Shown: positions 51,502 through 60,879, counted from the first letter of the stretch. The stretch: DNA of 64,000 nt from Zeaxanthinibacter enoshimensis (GCF_004362865.1 NZ_SNYI01000002.1:896099-960098); one strand, 5' to 3'. Notes: generated by a model not told the origin, from the letters alone. A program made the numbers and translations.

Positions 51502-51768
51502 TTATTGCTTCGCTTTGATCTCGTCGAGGAATTTGCGGAGTGTAGGGGGATGGTTTTGTTCATCGAATACGGCTTCGATGGTATCTTCACCACTCTCCAG
51601 GATCCAACGGTACTGTTCACCATCGTTCAGTGGTGGTTTGGTAGGCAGGTGGGATTCCTTTAGTGCGGAAACCAGGGATTCTAATTCCTCTTTTTCAAGG
51701 GAAACATCGCCTTCGTAGGTTCTCCTGATCCCGGTAAAGCCCCCGTCGATTATTACTTTATATTTCAT
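51502..51768 (-). CDS. Emfourin, inhibitor of the adjacent M4 protease
   Basis: An 88-residue protein with the emfourin pattern: a beta-strand start KYKVIIDGGFTGIRRTYEGD, then LEELESLVSALKESHLP-like helix and a second strand YRWILESGEDTIEAVFDEQ. Emfourins inhibit protealysin-like M4 metalloproteases encoded next to them. Here the gene starts in a four-base overlap (ATGA) with the stop of the protealysin gene, which makes coupled expression of protease and inhibitor very likely. No signal peptide, in line with a cytosolic partner. Confidence 0.82.
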   Translation of the reverse strand: MKYKVIIDGGFTGIRRTYEGDVSLEKEELESLVSALKESHLPTKPPLNDGEQYRWILESGEDTIEAVFDEQNHPPTLRKFLDEIKAKQ

Positions 51769-52781
51769 ACTAACTGGGTTTCAAGTCCGACCGATCTGAA
51801 ACTCTGGCTTACCGCTGCGGGTGCACTGTCCGAAACCCTCCCTTCCGAAGCTAATTTCTGAGTGACATCAGAAATAATATCAACCATATCCTGGAAATTA
51901 CTGGTACGCCATAATTTTTTTAAGGTATGATACCAGATCAGTGATGCCTGCTCTATCCCGATCTCCTGGCAGCAAAGGTAAAAAGCGCGGTTAGGGATCC
52001 CGGAATTGATGTGGACACCGTAGCGATCATCCGGGCCGTTGTAGTACTTATCCATGTGCGCCGGTTGCCTGTCAAAATCGTTCGCACTGCCGGGTTCTTT
52101 AAGGGAGCGGATCGCAGTGCCAGGAAAAGCTGGCGTCACTATGCTGTCACCTATGAGCCAGTCCGCTTCTTCGATACTCTGGTTAAAGTATTTCTGTTTT
52201 ACAATGGTAGCGAATACATCCGAAAAGTGTTCATTCAGCGCTCCGGGTTGACCTTCATATTCCAGGTTGGCCAGGAACTGGGTTACCCCGTGGGTAAGTT
52301 CATGCGCGACTACGTCTATGGCACTGGCAAAATTTTTAAACTCTATTCCATCCCCATCGCCGTAAGTCATTTCATCACCATCCCAGTAAGCATTATTGTA
52401 GGCTTTCCCGTAATGCACATTAGAGATCACCGGCATCCCCATATTATTGATGGAATTAAGACCAAAGGTATTTTCAAAATAGTCGCGCACAAAGCCTGAG
52501 GTCTCAAAGGCCTGGTTAACCACCGTGTCCCCGGAAGGTTCCCCGTCTTCGGTCCTGGAAAGCTCCACTCTTTGTTTGTACTGACCCTGGGAATCGTACA
52601 CAAACCGTTCTCCATCTTTTTCTGCTTCTGTTCGCAAAAGCAGGTAATTCAGGGCTTCATTTCTTTCAGAAAGAATCCTCTTAGTGTCATTCAAGGCTTT
52701 TTTACAGGATATATTACCTTGTTTTGCCAGCGCTTCAAGGATATGCGGAGGGATGATAAAACAGGTTTTTGCGGTACACAT
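51765..52781 (-). CDS. Protealysin-like M4 metalloprotease
   Basis: A 338-residue thermolysin-family protease without a signal peptide. The short N-terminal propeptide contains the PPL-type motif CFIIPPHILEALAKQG, as in protealysin. The catalytic zinc site is complete: His160-Glu161-x-x-His164 (VVAHELTHGVTQF), the third ligand Glu184 in GALNEHFSD, and His257 in YGVHINSGIPNRAF, the transition-state histidine. It is expected to be made as a cytosolic precursor that matures by itself. The following gene encodes its inhibitor. Family members act on intracellular or released host proteins; the physiological target is not known here. Confidence 0.9.
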   Translation of the reverse strand: MCTAKTCFIIPPHILEALAKQGNISCKKALNDTKRILSERNEALNYLLLRTEAEKDGERFVYDSQGQYKQRVELSRTEDGEPSGDTVVNQAFETSGFVRDYFENTFGLNSINNMGMPVISNVHYGKAYNNAYWDGDEMTYGDGDGIEFKNFASAIDVVAHELTHGVTQFLANLEYEGQPGALNEHFSDVFATIVKQKYFNQSIEEADWLIGDSIVTPAFPGTAIRSLKEPGSANDFDRQPAHMDKYYNGPDDRYGVHINSGIPNRAFYLCCQEIGIEQASLIWYHTLKKLWRTSNFQDMVDIISDVTQKLASEGRVSDSAPAAVSQSFRSVGLETQLV

Positions 52782-52869
52782 AAAGTAGTTTTCTTCCTAC
52801 AATTTCGAATCTTTTGATCAATCGGACAAATGTTTTTTTCATCCCATGATCTGCAGTGAGTATCAGGGG

Positions 52870-53469
52870 CTAACCTTGTTCTTTCCTTAAGCGCTCGTAA
52901 TCCTCAAGCGTATCTATATCTGCAATATATTCACGACCATCAATGGTTTCAATATCCTTTAATGTATTGGAAAGTAATGGCTGTGCACCCCGAGGCCCGT
53001 CCAGAACCCTGATTTCATCGAAAAGCTTTCTATCGAATAATGCAGGAACCCCGGTCTTTTCTCTGTATTGTGTAGCAGCAACGGCTACCCCCTTCATTTC
53101 CCAAAGCGATATCAATTTATCCAGGTGATCAGCATTAACCCTGGGCTGGTCTCCCAGTACGATCAGGATACCTTTAAGACCAGGTTGAACACCAAGTACG
53201 CTATTGACTCCGAAGGCTATAGAGTTTCCCAACCCCTTTCGCCAATTTGGGTTTATAAAGATGTCTGCGGACGGGGCTGTACAGTTTCCTTTAATTTTTT
53301 CCGCGTAAGCACCGAGTACAATATAGGTCTGCCCCGCCCTGGAGGCCCGGCAGCGTTGATAAACATGCTCTAGCATGGTATTTCCTTTCCAGGCAAGTAA
53401 TTGTTTTACAGGCTCCATGCGAGTAGAAGCACCGGCGGCCATGATCAATATGGCTATATCCTTATTCAA
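52870..53469 (-). CDS. MocA-like nucleotidyltransferase for the molybdenum cofactor
   Basis: A 199-residue nucleotidyltransferase with IMAAGASTRMEPVKQLLAWK at the N-terminus (nucleotide-binding loop) and ILIVLGDQPRVNADHLDKLI for the metal site. The sequence and its place after xdhC fit the MocA type, which attaches CMP to molybdopterin to make the dinucleotide cofactor used by xanthine oxidase family enzymes. The gene overlaps xdhC by four bases and is the last in the operon. Confidence 0.82.
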   Translation of the reverse strand: MNKDIAILIMAAGASTRMEPVKQLLAWKGNTMLEHVYQRCRASRAGQTYIVLGAYAEKIKGNCTAPSADIFINPNWRKGLGNSIAFGVNSVLGVQPGLKGILIVLGDQPRVNADHLDKLISLWEMKGVAVAATQYREKTGVPALFDRKLFDEIRVLDGPRGAQPLLSNTLKDIETIDGREYIADIDTLEDYERLRKEQG

Positions 53470-54476
53470 TGGTGTATGCTACCTTTCTTATCCTTAAGCG
53501 GGATAGGTTGCTGCTGCCTGACAACGGCCAGGATCTCAGCCAGTATGGATACCGCTATCTCCTGCGGAGTTTCGGCACCGATATTCAGTCCTGCCGGCCC
53601 CCTTAAATGGTCCATGAAATGATCAGCAACATCCGGTTCATGTTCTATCAGGGCGCCCAGCAATTTTTCTCTTCGTGAAGAAGGCCCTAATAGCCCGAAA
53701 TAAGCAGTTTGGCAGTTGCGCAGAGCTATCAAGTACTGCAGATCTTTCACAAAACTATGGGTCATCAGTACCACGGCAGTCCTGGAATCGACCGCAGAAA
53801 CATCGAGTTCTTCCGGGATAGCCGGAATTAATTGTTCCGTTCCGGGGAAATCAGATATAGATTTCTCTTCCATAGGATTAACAACCACGAAAACTTCCCA
53901 ACCCGTTGAGGCTGCGAAGCGTGATAATTCCACTGCATCATGTTCCCCACCGATGATCAGTAAACGGAAACAGGGAGGTAATTCCTGGCTGAAACGGTGG
54001 CCGCCGGGAACAACTTTATATCCCTTCCTCAGGGGTAATTGCTGATCCCCGAAATCTACCACGGTGCCGGAGGTCGTGGATATTCCTTCCCCGGATTCAT
54101 AAGAACAATCAATCTTTAATGGTTTTCTCTGTTGCAGATGTTGCCGGAATTTCCGGATAAATGCTTCCCCGGGGTCAAATGGTTCTAACAGGATATACAG
54201 AATCCCCTCACAACCCAGGCGATACCTTCCATCATAGGTCATCATCAGGGGTACAGCAGACTTAAAAAGCTGTTGTGCTTGTCTCCAGATCTCTTTCTCT
54301 ACACATCCCCCGCTGACAGCACCCGTCATGGTACCATCTTCACTGAGTAACATCCGCACTCCAGGTCTTCGGTAAGAAGATCCTTCTAGATTAACTACCG
54401 TGGCCAGAACGGTTTTCTTCCCGGTTTTCCTGGCCTTTTCATATTCAAGGACGATCTGTTTTAACTCGTGTAACAT
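53466..54476 (-). CDS. XdhC/CoxI-family molybdoenzyme maturation protein
   Basis: A 336-residue protein. The N-terminal XdhC_CoxI domain is seen in KTVLATVVNLEGSSYRRPGV, VSGGCVEKEIWRQA, and the C-terminal Rossmann-like domain in LLIIGGEHDAVELSRFAAST with VVLMTHSFVKDLQYLIALRN. XdhC proteins carry and insert the sulphurated cofactor into xanthine-oxidase-type enzymes. It sits between moeA and the MocA-like gene, one base and minus four bases away, in the operon of the molybdoenzyme. Confidence 0.87.
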   Translation of the reverse strand: MLHELKQIVLEYEKARKTGKKTVLATVVNLEGSSYRRPGVRMLLSEDGTMTGAVSGGCVEKEIWRQAQQLFKSAVPLMMTYDGRYRLGCEGILYILLEPFDPGEAFIRKFRQHLQQRKPLKIDCSYESGEGISTTSGTVVDFGDQQLPLRKGYKVVPGGHRFSQELPPCFRLLIIGGEHDAVELSRFAASTGWEVFVVVNPMEEKSISDFPGTEQLIPAIPEELDVSAVDSRTAVVLMTHSFVKDLQYLIALRNCQTAYFGLLGPSSRREKLLGALIEHEPDVADHFMDHLRGPAGLNIGAETPQEIAVSILAEILAVVRQQQPIPLKDKKGSIHH

Positions 54477-55688
54477 CTAATTTAAGATTCTCGTGGGTAT
54501 AAAGCGTACAGCTGTCCCCGGTTTATATCCTTCCTCCCTGGGTTCAAGACAAATAAATCCATCGGTGCGTGCAAGGCCTGTCAGATCCCCGGAACCATTA
54601 CCATGGACTACCCTGGCCTTCAGGCAACCCTGGTCCCAATAAGTCTTCACCTGGATAAACCTGGTGAGATCACCTTTCATTTCCACTGCTTCTTCCAATA
54701 CGACCCACAAATCTTCTGTCCTTACGCCCATAGAGCGCTTTAACCAACTTTTGAAGTATAAGTGATAATTGACAAAGGTTGATACAGGGTTCCCGGGAAA
54801 AGAAAATACCCGTGTATTTGATTCTTTCCTGGTTCCGAACCAGAAAGGTTTTCCCGGTTGCTGTAAAACCCGGTGAAAGATCTTTTCCACACCCAGGTCT
54901 TTCATAATCCCGGGTATAAAATCATATTTACCTTTGGAGACCCCGCCACTCAGCAACAAGACATCCATTTCTTCAATGGCGTATTGCAGTTTCTGACGGA
55001 TCATATCTATATCGTCATATACATGTAGTAAGAGAGGAGTGATACATTCATTCTTTAATGCAGCATAGAGGGTATGCGCATTAGATTTCCTGATCTGGTG
55101 CGGCAAAGGAGTCTCCCCTACCTCTACAAGTTCGTTCCCTGTCGAGATTATGGCCACTTTTGGAAGTTTCCTGACTCGCACAAGTTCACATCCTACCGAA
55201 GCGAGTATGCCTATCTCGGCAGGGGTAATAAGGCTGTTCTCAGTGATCAGGATATCCCCTTTTTTCAGGTCGCTACCCCTGCGGTGAATATTCTGCCCTT
55301 TGACCGGTGTTGATCTTAAGGTCGCTACCTGGTGTTCTATCTCAACTTCTTCATACATCACCACGGTATCTGTATCCATAGGGACCACGGCACCTGTCAT
55401 GATCTCCACGCAGTGATCCGATTCCCTGAGCGCCGTAAGAGGCTCCCCCGCCGGAACCACGGACTCTATTTCAAAATCTTTCCGGCCGCCCTGGAAGGCT
55501 TCATAACGGATTGCGATGCCGTCTTTGGTAGCCCGGTTAAAAGGTGGGAAATCCCTGTCGGCATAGATATTTTCGGCGAGGATGCGTCCACAGGCATCTT
55601 TAAGTAAAACCCGTTCCTCGCCATAATAATATGCCTGCTCCAGTACTGCTTGCAATGCTTCTTTATAGGATATCATTGTTTCTGTCAT
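54477..55688 (-). CDS. moeA: Molybdopterin molybdotransferase MoeA
   Basis: A 403-residue enzyme that inserts molybdate into adenylated molybdopterin, releasing AMP. Features include DFPPFNRATKDGIAIR (MoeA N-terminal domain), EIMTGAVVPMDTDTVVMYEE, the MoCF domain with VAIISTGNELVEVG and LLSGGVSKGKYDFI, and the C-terminal domain with FSFPGNPVSTFVNYHLY. Length is normal. It is followed directly by xdhC and preceded, after 34 bases, by the MoeB-like gene in the same operon. Confidence 0.92.
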   Translation of the reverse strand: MTETMISYKEALQAVLEQAYYYGEERVLLKDACGRILAENIYADRDFPPFNRATKDGIAIRYEAFQGGRKDFEIESVVPAGEPLTALRESDHCVEIMTGAVVPMDTDTVVMYEEVEIEHQVATLRSTPVKGQNIHRRGSDLKKGDILITENSLITPAEIGILASVGCELVRVRKLPKVAIISTGNELVEVGETPLPHQIRKSNAHTLYAALKNECITPLLLHVYDDIDMIRQKLQYAIEEMDVLLLSGGVSKGKYDFIPGIMKDLGVEKIFHRVLQQPGKPFWFGTRKESNTRVFSFPGNPVSTFVNYHLYFKSWLKRSMGVRTEDLWVVLEEAVEMKGDLTRFIQVKTYWDQGCLKARVVHGNGSGDLTGLARTDGFICLEPREEGYKPGTAVRFIPTRILN

Positions 55689-55722
55689 TACGTCTGCAAC
55701 TTTATGGAAACTTATTATGTTA

Positions 55723-56799
55723 TTAACTCTTTGTCGCTACCCGTAAATCGTTCATACCTCCAGCGATCACGATCAGTCGGTCGGGTCCTACTCGCCGTTT
55801 CAGGATATGCCAGGCTTTTATAGACCGAATTCCTGAAGCACAGAGCAAGTAAATGATTTTATCAGTTTGTAAGGCCTCCGGGGAACGCTCTAAACTATTG
55901 AGTGGGATATTTACTGCGCCGGGCAAATGGTCTGCCCTGTATTCTTCCTCAGTCCGAACGTCGATCAATTGAATACCTTCGGGATTCCCGGCCATCTGCA
56001 TATATTCTTCGATGCGCAAGGTTCGCATGCCTGTTTCGCAGCTGTCATTGCCATAGTCTTTTGCCAGGCAAGTGATCTGCCTGTTCTCTGGTCTTGCCGG
56101 GAAGCTGATTTGCTGCATTCGCTGTGAAAGACCATCATAAAGCAATAATTTACCCGAGAGTACTTCCCCGATCCCGGTGATGACCTTGACAGTTTCCAGC
56201 GCCTGCATGTTTCCTATAATACCAGGTATGACCCCTAAGACCCCGTTTTGGTCACAATTTGCAATTTCACCGTTTCCGGGCATACTGGGAAAAAGGCAGC
56301 GGTAGGTGGGGCCATTCTCGAAATTAAAAACACTCAGCTGGCCTTCAAAAGCGTGTAAAGCCCCATATACCAAAGGCTTTTTGAGAAGAACACAGGCGTC
56401 ATTGATCAGGTAGCGTGCCGGGAAATTGTCTGTAGCATCAATAATTACATCATAATCTCTGAGTATTTGCAGTGCATTGTCCCGGTCCAGGAAAGTGTGA
56501 TACGCTCTGAGTTCAGTTCCCGAATTCTGTTTCTCCAGGAACCTGACCGCAGCTTCCAGTTTAGAAGATCCACAATCCTCTTCAGTATACAATACCTGCC
56601 TTTGAAGGTTATGTAGTTCTACGGTATCGCTTTCCACCAACCCCAATGTTCCGACCCCCATAGCATTGAGATATTGGGCTGCGGGAATTCCCAGGCCCCC
56701 CATCCCTACGATAAGCACCCTGGCCTTAGACAGTTTCTCCTGTGCTTCGGGGCCAAATTGCTCAAGCGAGGTTTGCCTGGTGTAGCGGTTGGTATTCAC
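55723..56799 (-). CDS. moeB: MoeB/ThiF-type E1 adenylyltransferase fused to a rhodanese domain
   Basis: A 358-residue fusion. Residues 1-240 are the E1-like domain (RVLIVGMGGLGIPAAQYLNA, then DVIIDATDNFPARYLINDAC) and residues 262-358 a rhodanese domain with Cys in YLLCASGIRS. It should adenylate the C-terminal Gly of the MoaD encoded two genes upstream and help form its thiocarboxylate. The zinc-site CxxC of MoeB appears reduced: TYRC where E. coli has CYRC, and only one Cys in the second pair region. It overlaps the mobA gene by four bases. Confidence 0.85.
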   Translation of the reverse strand: MNTNRYTRQTSLEQFGPEAQEKLSKARVLIVGMGGLGIPAAQYLNAMGVGTLGLVESDTVELHNLQRQVLYTEEDCGSSKLEAAVRFLEKQNSGTELRAYHTFLDRDNALQILRDYDVIIDATDNFPARYLINDACVLLKKPLVYGALHAFEGQLSVFNFENGPTYRCLFPSMPGNGEIANCDQNGVLGVIPGIIGNMQALETVKVITGIGEVLSGKLLLYDGLSQRMQQISFPARPENRQITCLAKDYGNDSCETGMRTLRIEEYMQMAGNPEGIQLIDVRTEEEYRADHLPGAVNIPLNSLERSPEALQTDKIIYLLCASGIRSIKAWHILKRRVGPDRLIVIAGGMNDLRVATKS

Positions 56800-57404
56800 G
56801 ACATTTTAATTTTCTCATTTACTTCTCTAAGATCCTCCTGGGAATTTGCATTGGTAAGCCATTCATCTTTTTGCGCTTTTACCAGGGCTGTTTCCGAGTT
56901 GATGAGAAATTTCCTCGGGCAGCTACTCTTTGCATGCCGGAGGTAAGCGATGGATGCTTTCAATGCAGCAGGCTCCCAGATGGCAGCCAGGGGCTCGGGC
57001 AATTCAGAGCCTGAGCTTGTAAATGCAGTAGCCACCTGGTCTGGTTTCCTGGAATCGATCAAAGCGCGAATTCCTTCCTCGTCCATCAGGGGCAGGTCAC
57101 AGGCCAGGACCAGCCATGCCGCTTCCGGAAATTGGATGTGCGCACTGAGCAGGCCATTATAAGGCCCACGATATTGGTTCTTATCGGTAATGGTATTAAA
57201 CCGGCTGCCTAAGGATTGAAGTTGCTCAGACCTGATACTCATAAATGTTCTTTCACAACGATCAGATAGGAGTTTATAGAGGAATTCCCGCTGGGGTATA
57301 CCGTGATATGAGATCAGTCCTTTATCCTGTCCCATCCTGCTGCTCTGGCCACCGCATAGTACTAAGCCGTACAAGGGTGGTTTTATATGTGTTCCGGTTG
57401 TCAT
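56796..57404 (-). CDS. mobA: Molybdenum cofactor guanylyltransferase MobA
   Basis: A 202-residue nucleotidyltransferase. The GTP loop is GLVLCGGQSSRMGQDKGLIS and the metal-binding motif WLVLACDLPLMDEEG. MobA couples GMP to molybdopterin to make MGD cofactor. A MocA-like enzyme also lies in this operon, although the structural enzyme encoded here is of the xanthine oxidase family, which usually takes molybdopterin cytosine dinucleotide or unmodified cofactor. MobA may thus serve other enzymes. Stop and next start overlap as ATGA. Confidence 0.87.
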   Translation of the reverse strand: MTTGTHIKPPLYGLVLCGGQSSRMGQDKGLISYHGIPQREFLYKLLSDRCERTFMSIRSEQLQSLGSRFNTITDKNQYRGPYNGLLSAHIQFPEAAWLVLACDLPLMDEEGIRALIDSRKPDQVATAFTSSGSELPEPLAAIWEPAALKASIAYLRHAKSSCPRKFLINSETALVKAQKDEWLTNANSQEDLREVNEKIKMS

Positions 57405-57414
57405 ATTTTAAATC

Positions 57415-58398
57415 TTATCCCCCTATGGAGGTCATCGAGTTCTCAAAAACGGTATCAAAATTCTCCTGGGCCTCAAAACCTGTTTTTGCCCTGTTTCCAA
57501 TGGCCTGTCTTACCGCCCTGCTAACAGCCTCTGTACTGTCTTCTCCCCGGATCAGGTCCCTGATATTGGCTTTAGGTTTGCCGTAGAGACAGGTGATCAC
57601 ATCGCCCTTCGCCGTAATCCTCAACCGGTTACAACTGCCACAAAAAGTACGGCTGAAAGACGGTATAATTCCGAAGGTTCCTTTATGGCCTGCAATCTTA
57701 TAATTGACCGAGGTAGAGGTGGCCGGGGACTGCAATTTTTCATAGTCGGGGTAAGCCGCAAGGATAGTCTCCAATATTTTTCGGTGGTCCCATCGGATAT
57801 GATCAAAACTCTTGCTACCCCCGTTGAAAGGCATCTCTTCCAGGAATCGTACAGATACGGGAAATTCTTTGGCTAATTGCAGCATCGGGATGATCTCGTC
57901 TGTATTTTGTCCATCCAGGACAATACAATTCACACGTACATTAAAACCTTCCCTGATCAACTGGTGAAGGTTATGAAATACAAGATCATACTGATCCCGC
58001 CTGGTGATACGCTTAAAATTTTCCCGGTCGATAGCATCCAGGCTGACATTGACATTGGTAACCCCCAGTTCCTTCAATTCCTCAATATGAGGGCCTATAA
58101 GGGTGGCATTGGTGGTAATTGAAATATCCTTTAATCCCTCAAGCCCTGCCAGGAATCGCAGCAGTTGCATCAGGTCTTTACGGACAAAGGGTTCTCCCCC
58201 GGTGATTCTTATTTTGTCTATTCCCTCCGCCACCATCAGTTCGCTTACCTTGCAAAGTTCCTCCGTGGTCAGCAGCTGCTCCTTTTTTGCAAAACGGATA
58301 CCTTCTGAAGGCATACAGTAATTACAACGCAGGTTACAGCGATCCGTGACGGCAAGTCGCAGGTAATTAATGGTTCTGTTATGATTGTCTATAAGCAT
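57415..58398 (-). CDS. moaA: GTP 3',8-cyclase MoaA (radical SAM)
   Basis: A 327-residue radical SAM enzyme, read from the ATG (MLIDNHNRTINYLRLAV) that gives the family length; a TTG 22 codons earlier overlaps the moaD stop and is less likely. The first cluster is Cys21-x3-Cys25-x2-Cys28 (DRCNLRCNYC). The second C-terminal cluster is in TFCGSCNRLRITAKGDVITC. The protein ends in Gly-Gly, needed for function in MoaA. It makes cyclic dehydro-GTP in the first step of cofactor synthesis. MoaC, its partner for cyclic pyranopterin, is not in the window. Confidence 0.92.
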   Translation of the reverse strand: MLIDNHNRTINYLRLAVTDRCNLRCNYCMPSEGIRFAKKEQLLTTEELCKVSELMVAEGIDKIRITGGEPFVRKDLMQLLRFLAGLEGLKDISITTNATLIGPHIEELKELGVTNVNVSLDAIDRENFKRITRRDQYDLVFHNLHQLIREGFNVRVNCIVLDGQNTDEIIPMLQLAKEFPVSVRFLEEMPFNGGSKSFDHIRWDHRKILETILAAYPDYEKLQSPATSTSVNYKIAGHKGTFGIIPSFSRTFCGSCNRLRITAKGDVITCLYGKPKANIRDLIRGEDSTEAVSRAVRQAIGNRAKTGFEAQENFDTVFENSMTSIGG

Positions 58399-58460
58399 AC
58401 CAACTGCTAAAGGAATGAATAATTGGATAATTGTCTTCGGGAAATCACTATTCCCCGGGG

Positions 58461-58706
58461 TCAACCCCCACTCACGGGTGGGATTAATGCAATTTCATCA
58501 AAATTATCGAGTTTAATGTCATCTTCCGCATAGGAATTATTGACCGCCACCATAAGCGAAGAAAGATTTCTTAAAGCCGGGTAAGAATCTTCCATGTAAG
58601 AACGAAGGTCGCCCACGGTCAACATGTCACGAACTTTGTCAGCAGGCATTTCCAGGGCCCCGGTACCTACGATATCCCTGGTAATCCCAAATAATAATAC
58701 AGTCAT
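58461..58706 (-). CDS. moaD: MoaD/ThiS sulphur-carrier protein
   Basis: An 81-residue beta-grasp protein ending in Gly-Gly (IALIPPVSGG), the thiocarboxylate-bearing tail. Start and size are typical of MoaD: MTVLLFGITRDIVG. It is the small subunit of molybdopterin synthase; the large subunit MoaE is not in the window. It begins one base after the stop of the molybdoenzyme large subunit gene and precedes moaA. Confidence 0.9.
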   Translation of the reverse strand: MTVLLFGITRDIVGTGALEMPADKVRDMLTVGDLRSYMEDSYPALRNLSSLMVAVNNSYAEDDIKLDNFDEIALIPPVSGG

Positions 58707-58707
58707 A

Positions 58708-60879
58708 TTATCCTATAATTTCCTTTTCCGGTACGATTAGTAATTCCGGGTATTTTGTAAAAGGTTGCTTGTACAAGCGCTTGCCTGTTGCAGCTTTCAG
58801 GGCGTTGGCTACTGCCCCTCCTGCCGGGGGTAAAGTTGGTTCACCCAGGCCTGTAGGGGAATGATCATTTTCCATAAGATGTACTTCCACTTCCGGAGCC
58901 TCGTTGATACGGATCAGTCGGTATGCATCAAAATTCCCCGACTGGGGTACGCCGTTCTCAAATGCAAAATCCCCGTACATGGCATGGCCTACGCCATCGA
59001 TCACCCCGCCTTCGATCTGGTTGAGTGCGCCCAGGGGGTTAACCACTATTCCGCAATCAACCACGCAGATGATCTTTTTGACCACAGGCATACCATCTTC
59101 TATTTCAACATTAGCTACTTCGGCCACGTGGCTGTTGTGGCAGTAGTAATTCACGAAACCCTGGTATACACCATCGGGCTGTTTTCCCCAACCTGATTTT
59201 TCTACAGCGGTCTTAATGACCTCTTCCATACGCTCCGGGGAATATTGTATCCGTTCATCGGTGGTTCCTTTCACTTTCTGTAACAGGTCTAACCTCAGTT
59301 GTACCTTATCTACTTCCATCATTTCCGCGAGTTCATCAAAGAAACTCTGTTCGGCAAAGGCCAGGAAGTTGGTATACGGAGCCCTCCAGGCCCCGGTAGT
59401 GATATTACTGTCATGCTTGGCTACATCTACCTGGTAATTCTCGATGGCACCGGCAGGGAAAAAGTTTGGGATCAACCCATACATATTACTATTGACTGCT
59501 GCTTCCTTGAGATGGTAACCGGTAACTTCCCCGTTCTTGACCGCAGCTTTGATCCTGTATTTAATGGCAGGCCTGTAAATACCCGCGGCCATATCGTCCT
59601 CCCGTGAAAAGACCACTTTTACGGGTTTCCCCGCTTTGCTTGAGATTTCAGCTGCTTCCATGGCAAAATCACCATAAAGCCTTCTCCCGAAACCACCTCC
59701 CATCCGGGTCATTTCCAGGTGGATTTCCTCCGGGCTCCGATCTAATTTTTCAGCGATCTCCTGGGCGGTGCGCTCCGGGGTCTGTATTGGCCCGACTAAG
59801 TGGATCTTATCACTGGTCACATCGGCATAGAAATTCATGGGCTCCAGGCAATTATGGGGCAGGAAAGGGGATTCGTATGTGCGTTCCAGAACTTTATCTG
59901 CACTGGCAAAGGCTTTCTTAATATCGCCGTCTGCTCTGAGCGTCTGGAAATCTTTTCCATCGAGTAAACCGGTCAGAATTCGATCGTGGTCTGATGTACT
60001 TTCTAAAGTACCGTCATCTTTCCAGCTGGCTTTCAATGCTTTTTTCCCTTTCATAGCTGTCCAGGTATCCTTGGCAAGGACGGCAATTTTGTCCCCAAAA
60101 CGTATCACGTCTATAACCCCGGGTATTTCTTTTGCACCGGCATCGTCATAAGAGTCCAGTTTTTGGCCGAATGCCGGTGGTCGCATGACGGATGCGATGA
60201 CCATTCCTTCCTTTTTATAATCCAACCCGAACAGAGGTTGCCCGGTGACGATCTTATCGAGGTCCACATTCCAGGTGTCTTTCCCGATGATCTTATATTC
60301 TGATCTTTTCTTAAGTTTTACTTTTTCGGGGATCTCCATACCCGCCGCATCTTTTACCACATCTCCGTATGTAAGGGTTTCCCCGGATGCATTTTTAATT
60401 ACCCCCTCGCTCGTGGTGCATTCAGAGGGTTCTACCCCCCACCTGGATGCAGCAGCATTGATAAGCATTTGCCGGGCAGTGGCCCCCGTCTGCCGGAGTG
60501 GATCCCAGCCAAATCGGATGGATTGACTACCACCTGCCACCTGTCTTGTATAATTCTTTGTATCCAGGACACCCTGTTCCACCAACACCTTATCCCAGGC
60601 CACATCCAGTTCTTCTGCGATGAGCATAGGCATGGAAGTCTTAACCCCCTGCCCTATTTCCGGGTTGGGAGAAAAAATAGTGACCGCACCATTGTCCGCG
60701 ATCTTGATAAAGGCATTAAAATCATTGTAATTCAGTGATGCCAGGTCCACGGGAGGTGAAGCCTCCGGCTTACAGGCAGTAAACAGATTAAAACCGATAA
60801 GGATTCCCCCGCCTGCCAGTGAACTGGTACGCATAAAATCGCGACGGCTGAAGGTCATATTGGGTTTGGAAGTTGACAT
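58708..60879 (-). CDS. Xanthine-oxidase-family molybdopterin-binding subunit (IorB-like), Tat-exported
   Basis: A 723-residue molybdenum-binding subunit. A Tat signal is at the N-terminus: FSRRDFMRTSSLAGGGILIG. The protein continues with QGVKTSMPMLIAEELDVAWD, MTRMGGGFGRRLYGDFAMEA and the late GLGEPTLPPAGGAVANALKA, which carries the catalytic Glu after Gly-x-Gly. It resembles isoquinoline 1-oxidoreductase beta subunit and related aldehyde oxidases. No FAD subunit is encoded; electrons must leave by the 2Fe-2S subunit, perhaps to a cytochrome. The substrate is unknown. It lies in the same operon as its cofactor genes. Confidence 0.88.
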   Translation of the reverse strand: MSTSKPNMTFSRRDFMRTSSLAGGGILIGFNLFTACKPEASPPVDLASLNYNDFNAFIKIADNGAVTIFSPNPEIGQGVKTSMPMLIAEELDVAWDKVLVEQGVLDTKNYTRQVAGGSQSIRFGWDPLRQTGATARQMLINAAASRWGVEPSECTTSEGVIKNASGETLTYGDVVKDAAGMEIPEKVKLKKRSEYKIIGKDTWNVDLDKIVTGQPLFGLDYKKEGMVIASVMRPPAFGQKLDSYDDAGAKEIPGVIDVIRFGDKIAVLAKDTWTAMKGKKALKASWKDDGTLESTSDHDRILTGLLDGKDFQTLRADGDIKKAFASADKVLERTYESPFLPHNCLEPMNFYADVTSDKIHLVGPIQTPERTAQEIAEKLDRSPEEIHLEMTRMGGGFGRRLYGDFAMEAAEISSKAGKPVKVVFSREDDMAAGIYRPAIKYRIKAAVKNGEVTGYHLKEAAVNSNMYGLIPNFFPAGAIENYQVDVAKHDSNITTGAWRAPYTNFLAFAEQSFFDELAEMMEVDKVQLRLDLLQKVKGTTDERIQYSPERMEEVIKTAVEKSGWGKQPDGVYQGFVNYYCHNSHVAEVANVEIEDGMPVVKKIICVVDCGIVVNPLGALNQIEGGVIDGVGHAMYGDFAFENGVPQSGNFDAYRLIRINEAPEVEVHLMENDHSPTGLGEPTLPPAGGAVANALKAATGKRLYKQPFTKYPELLIVPEKEIIG

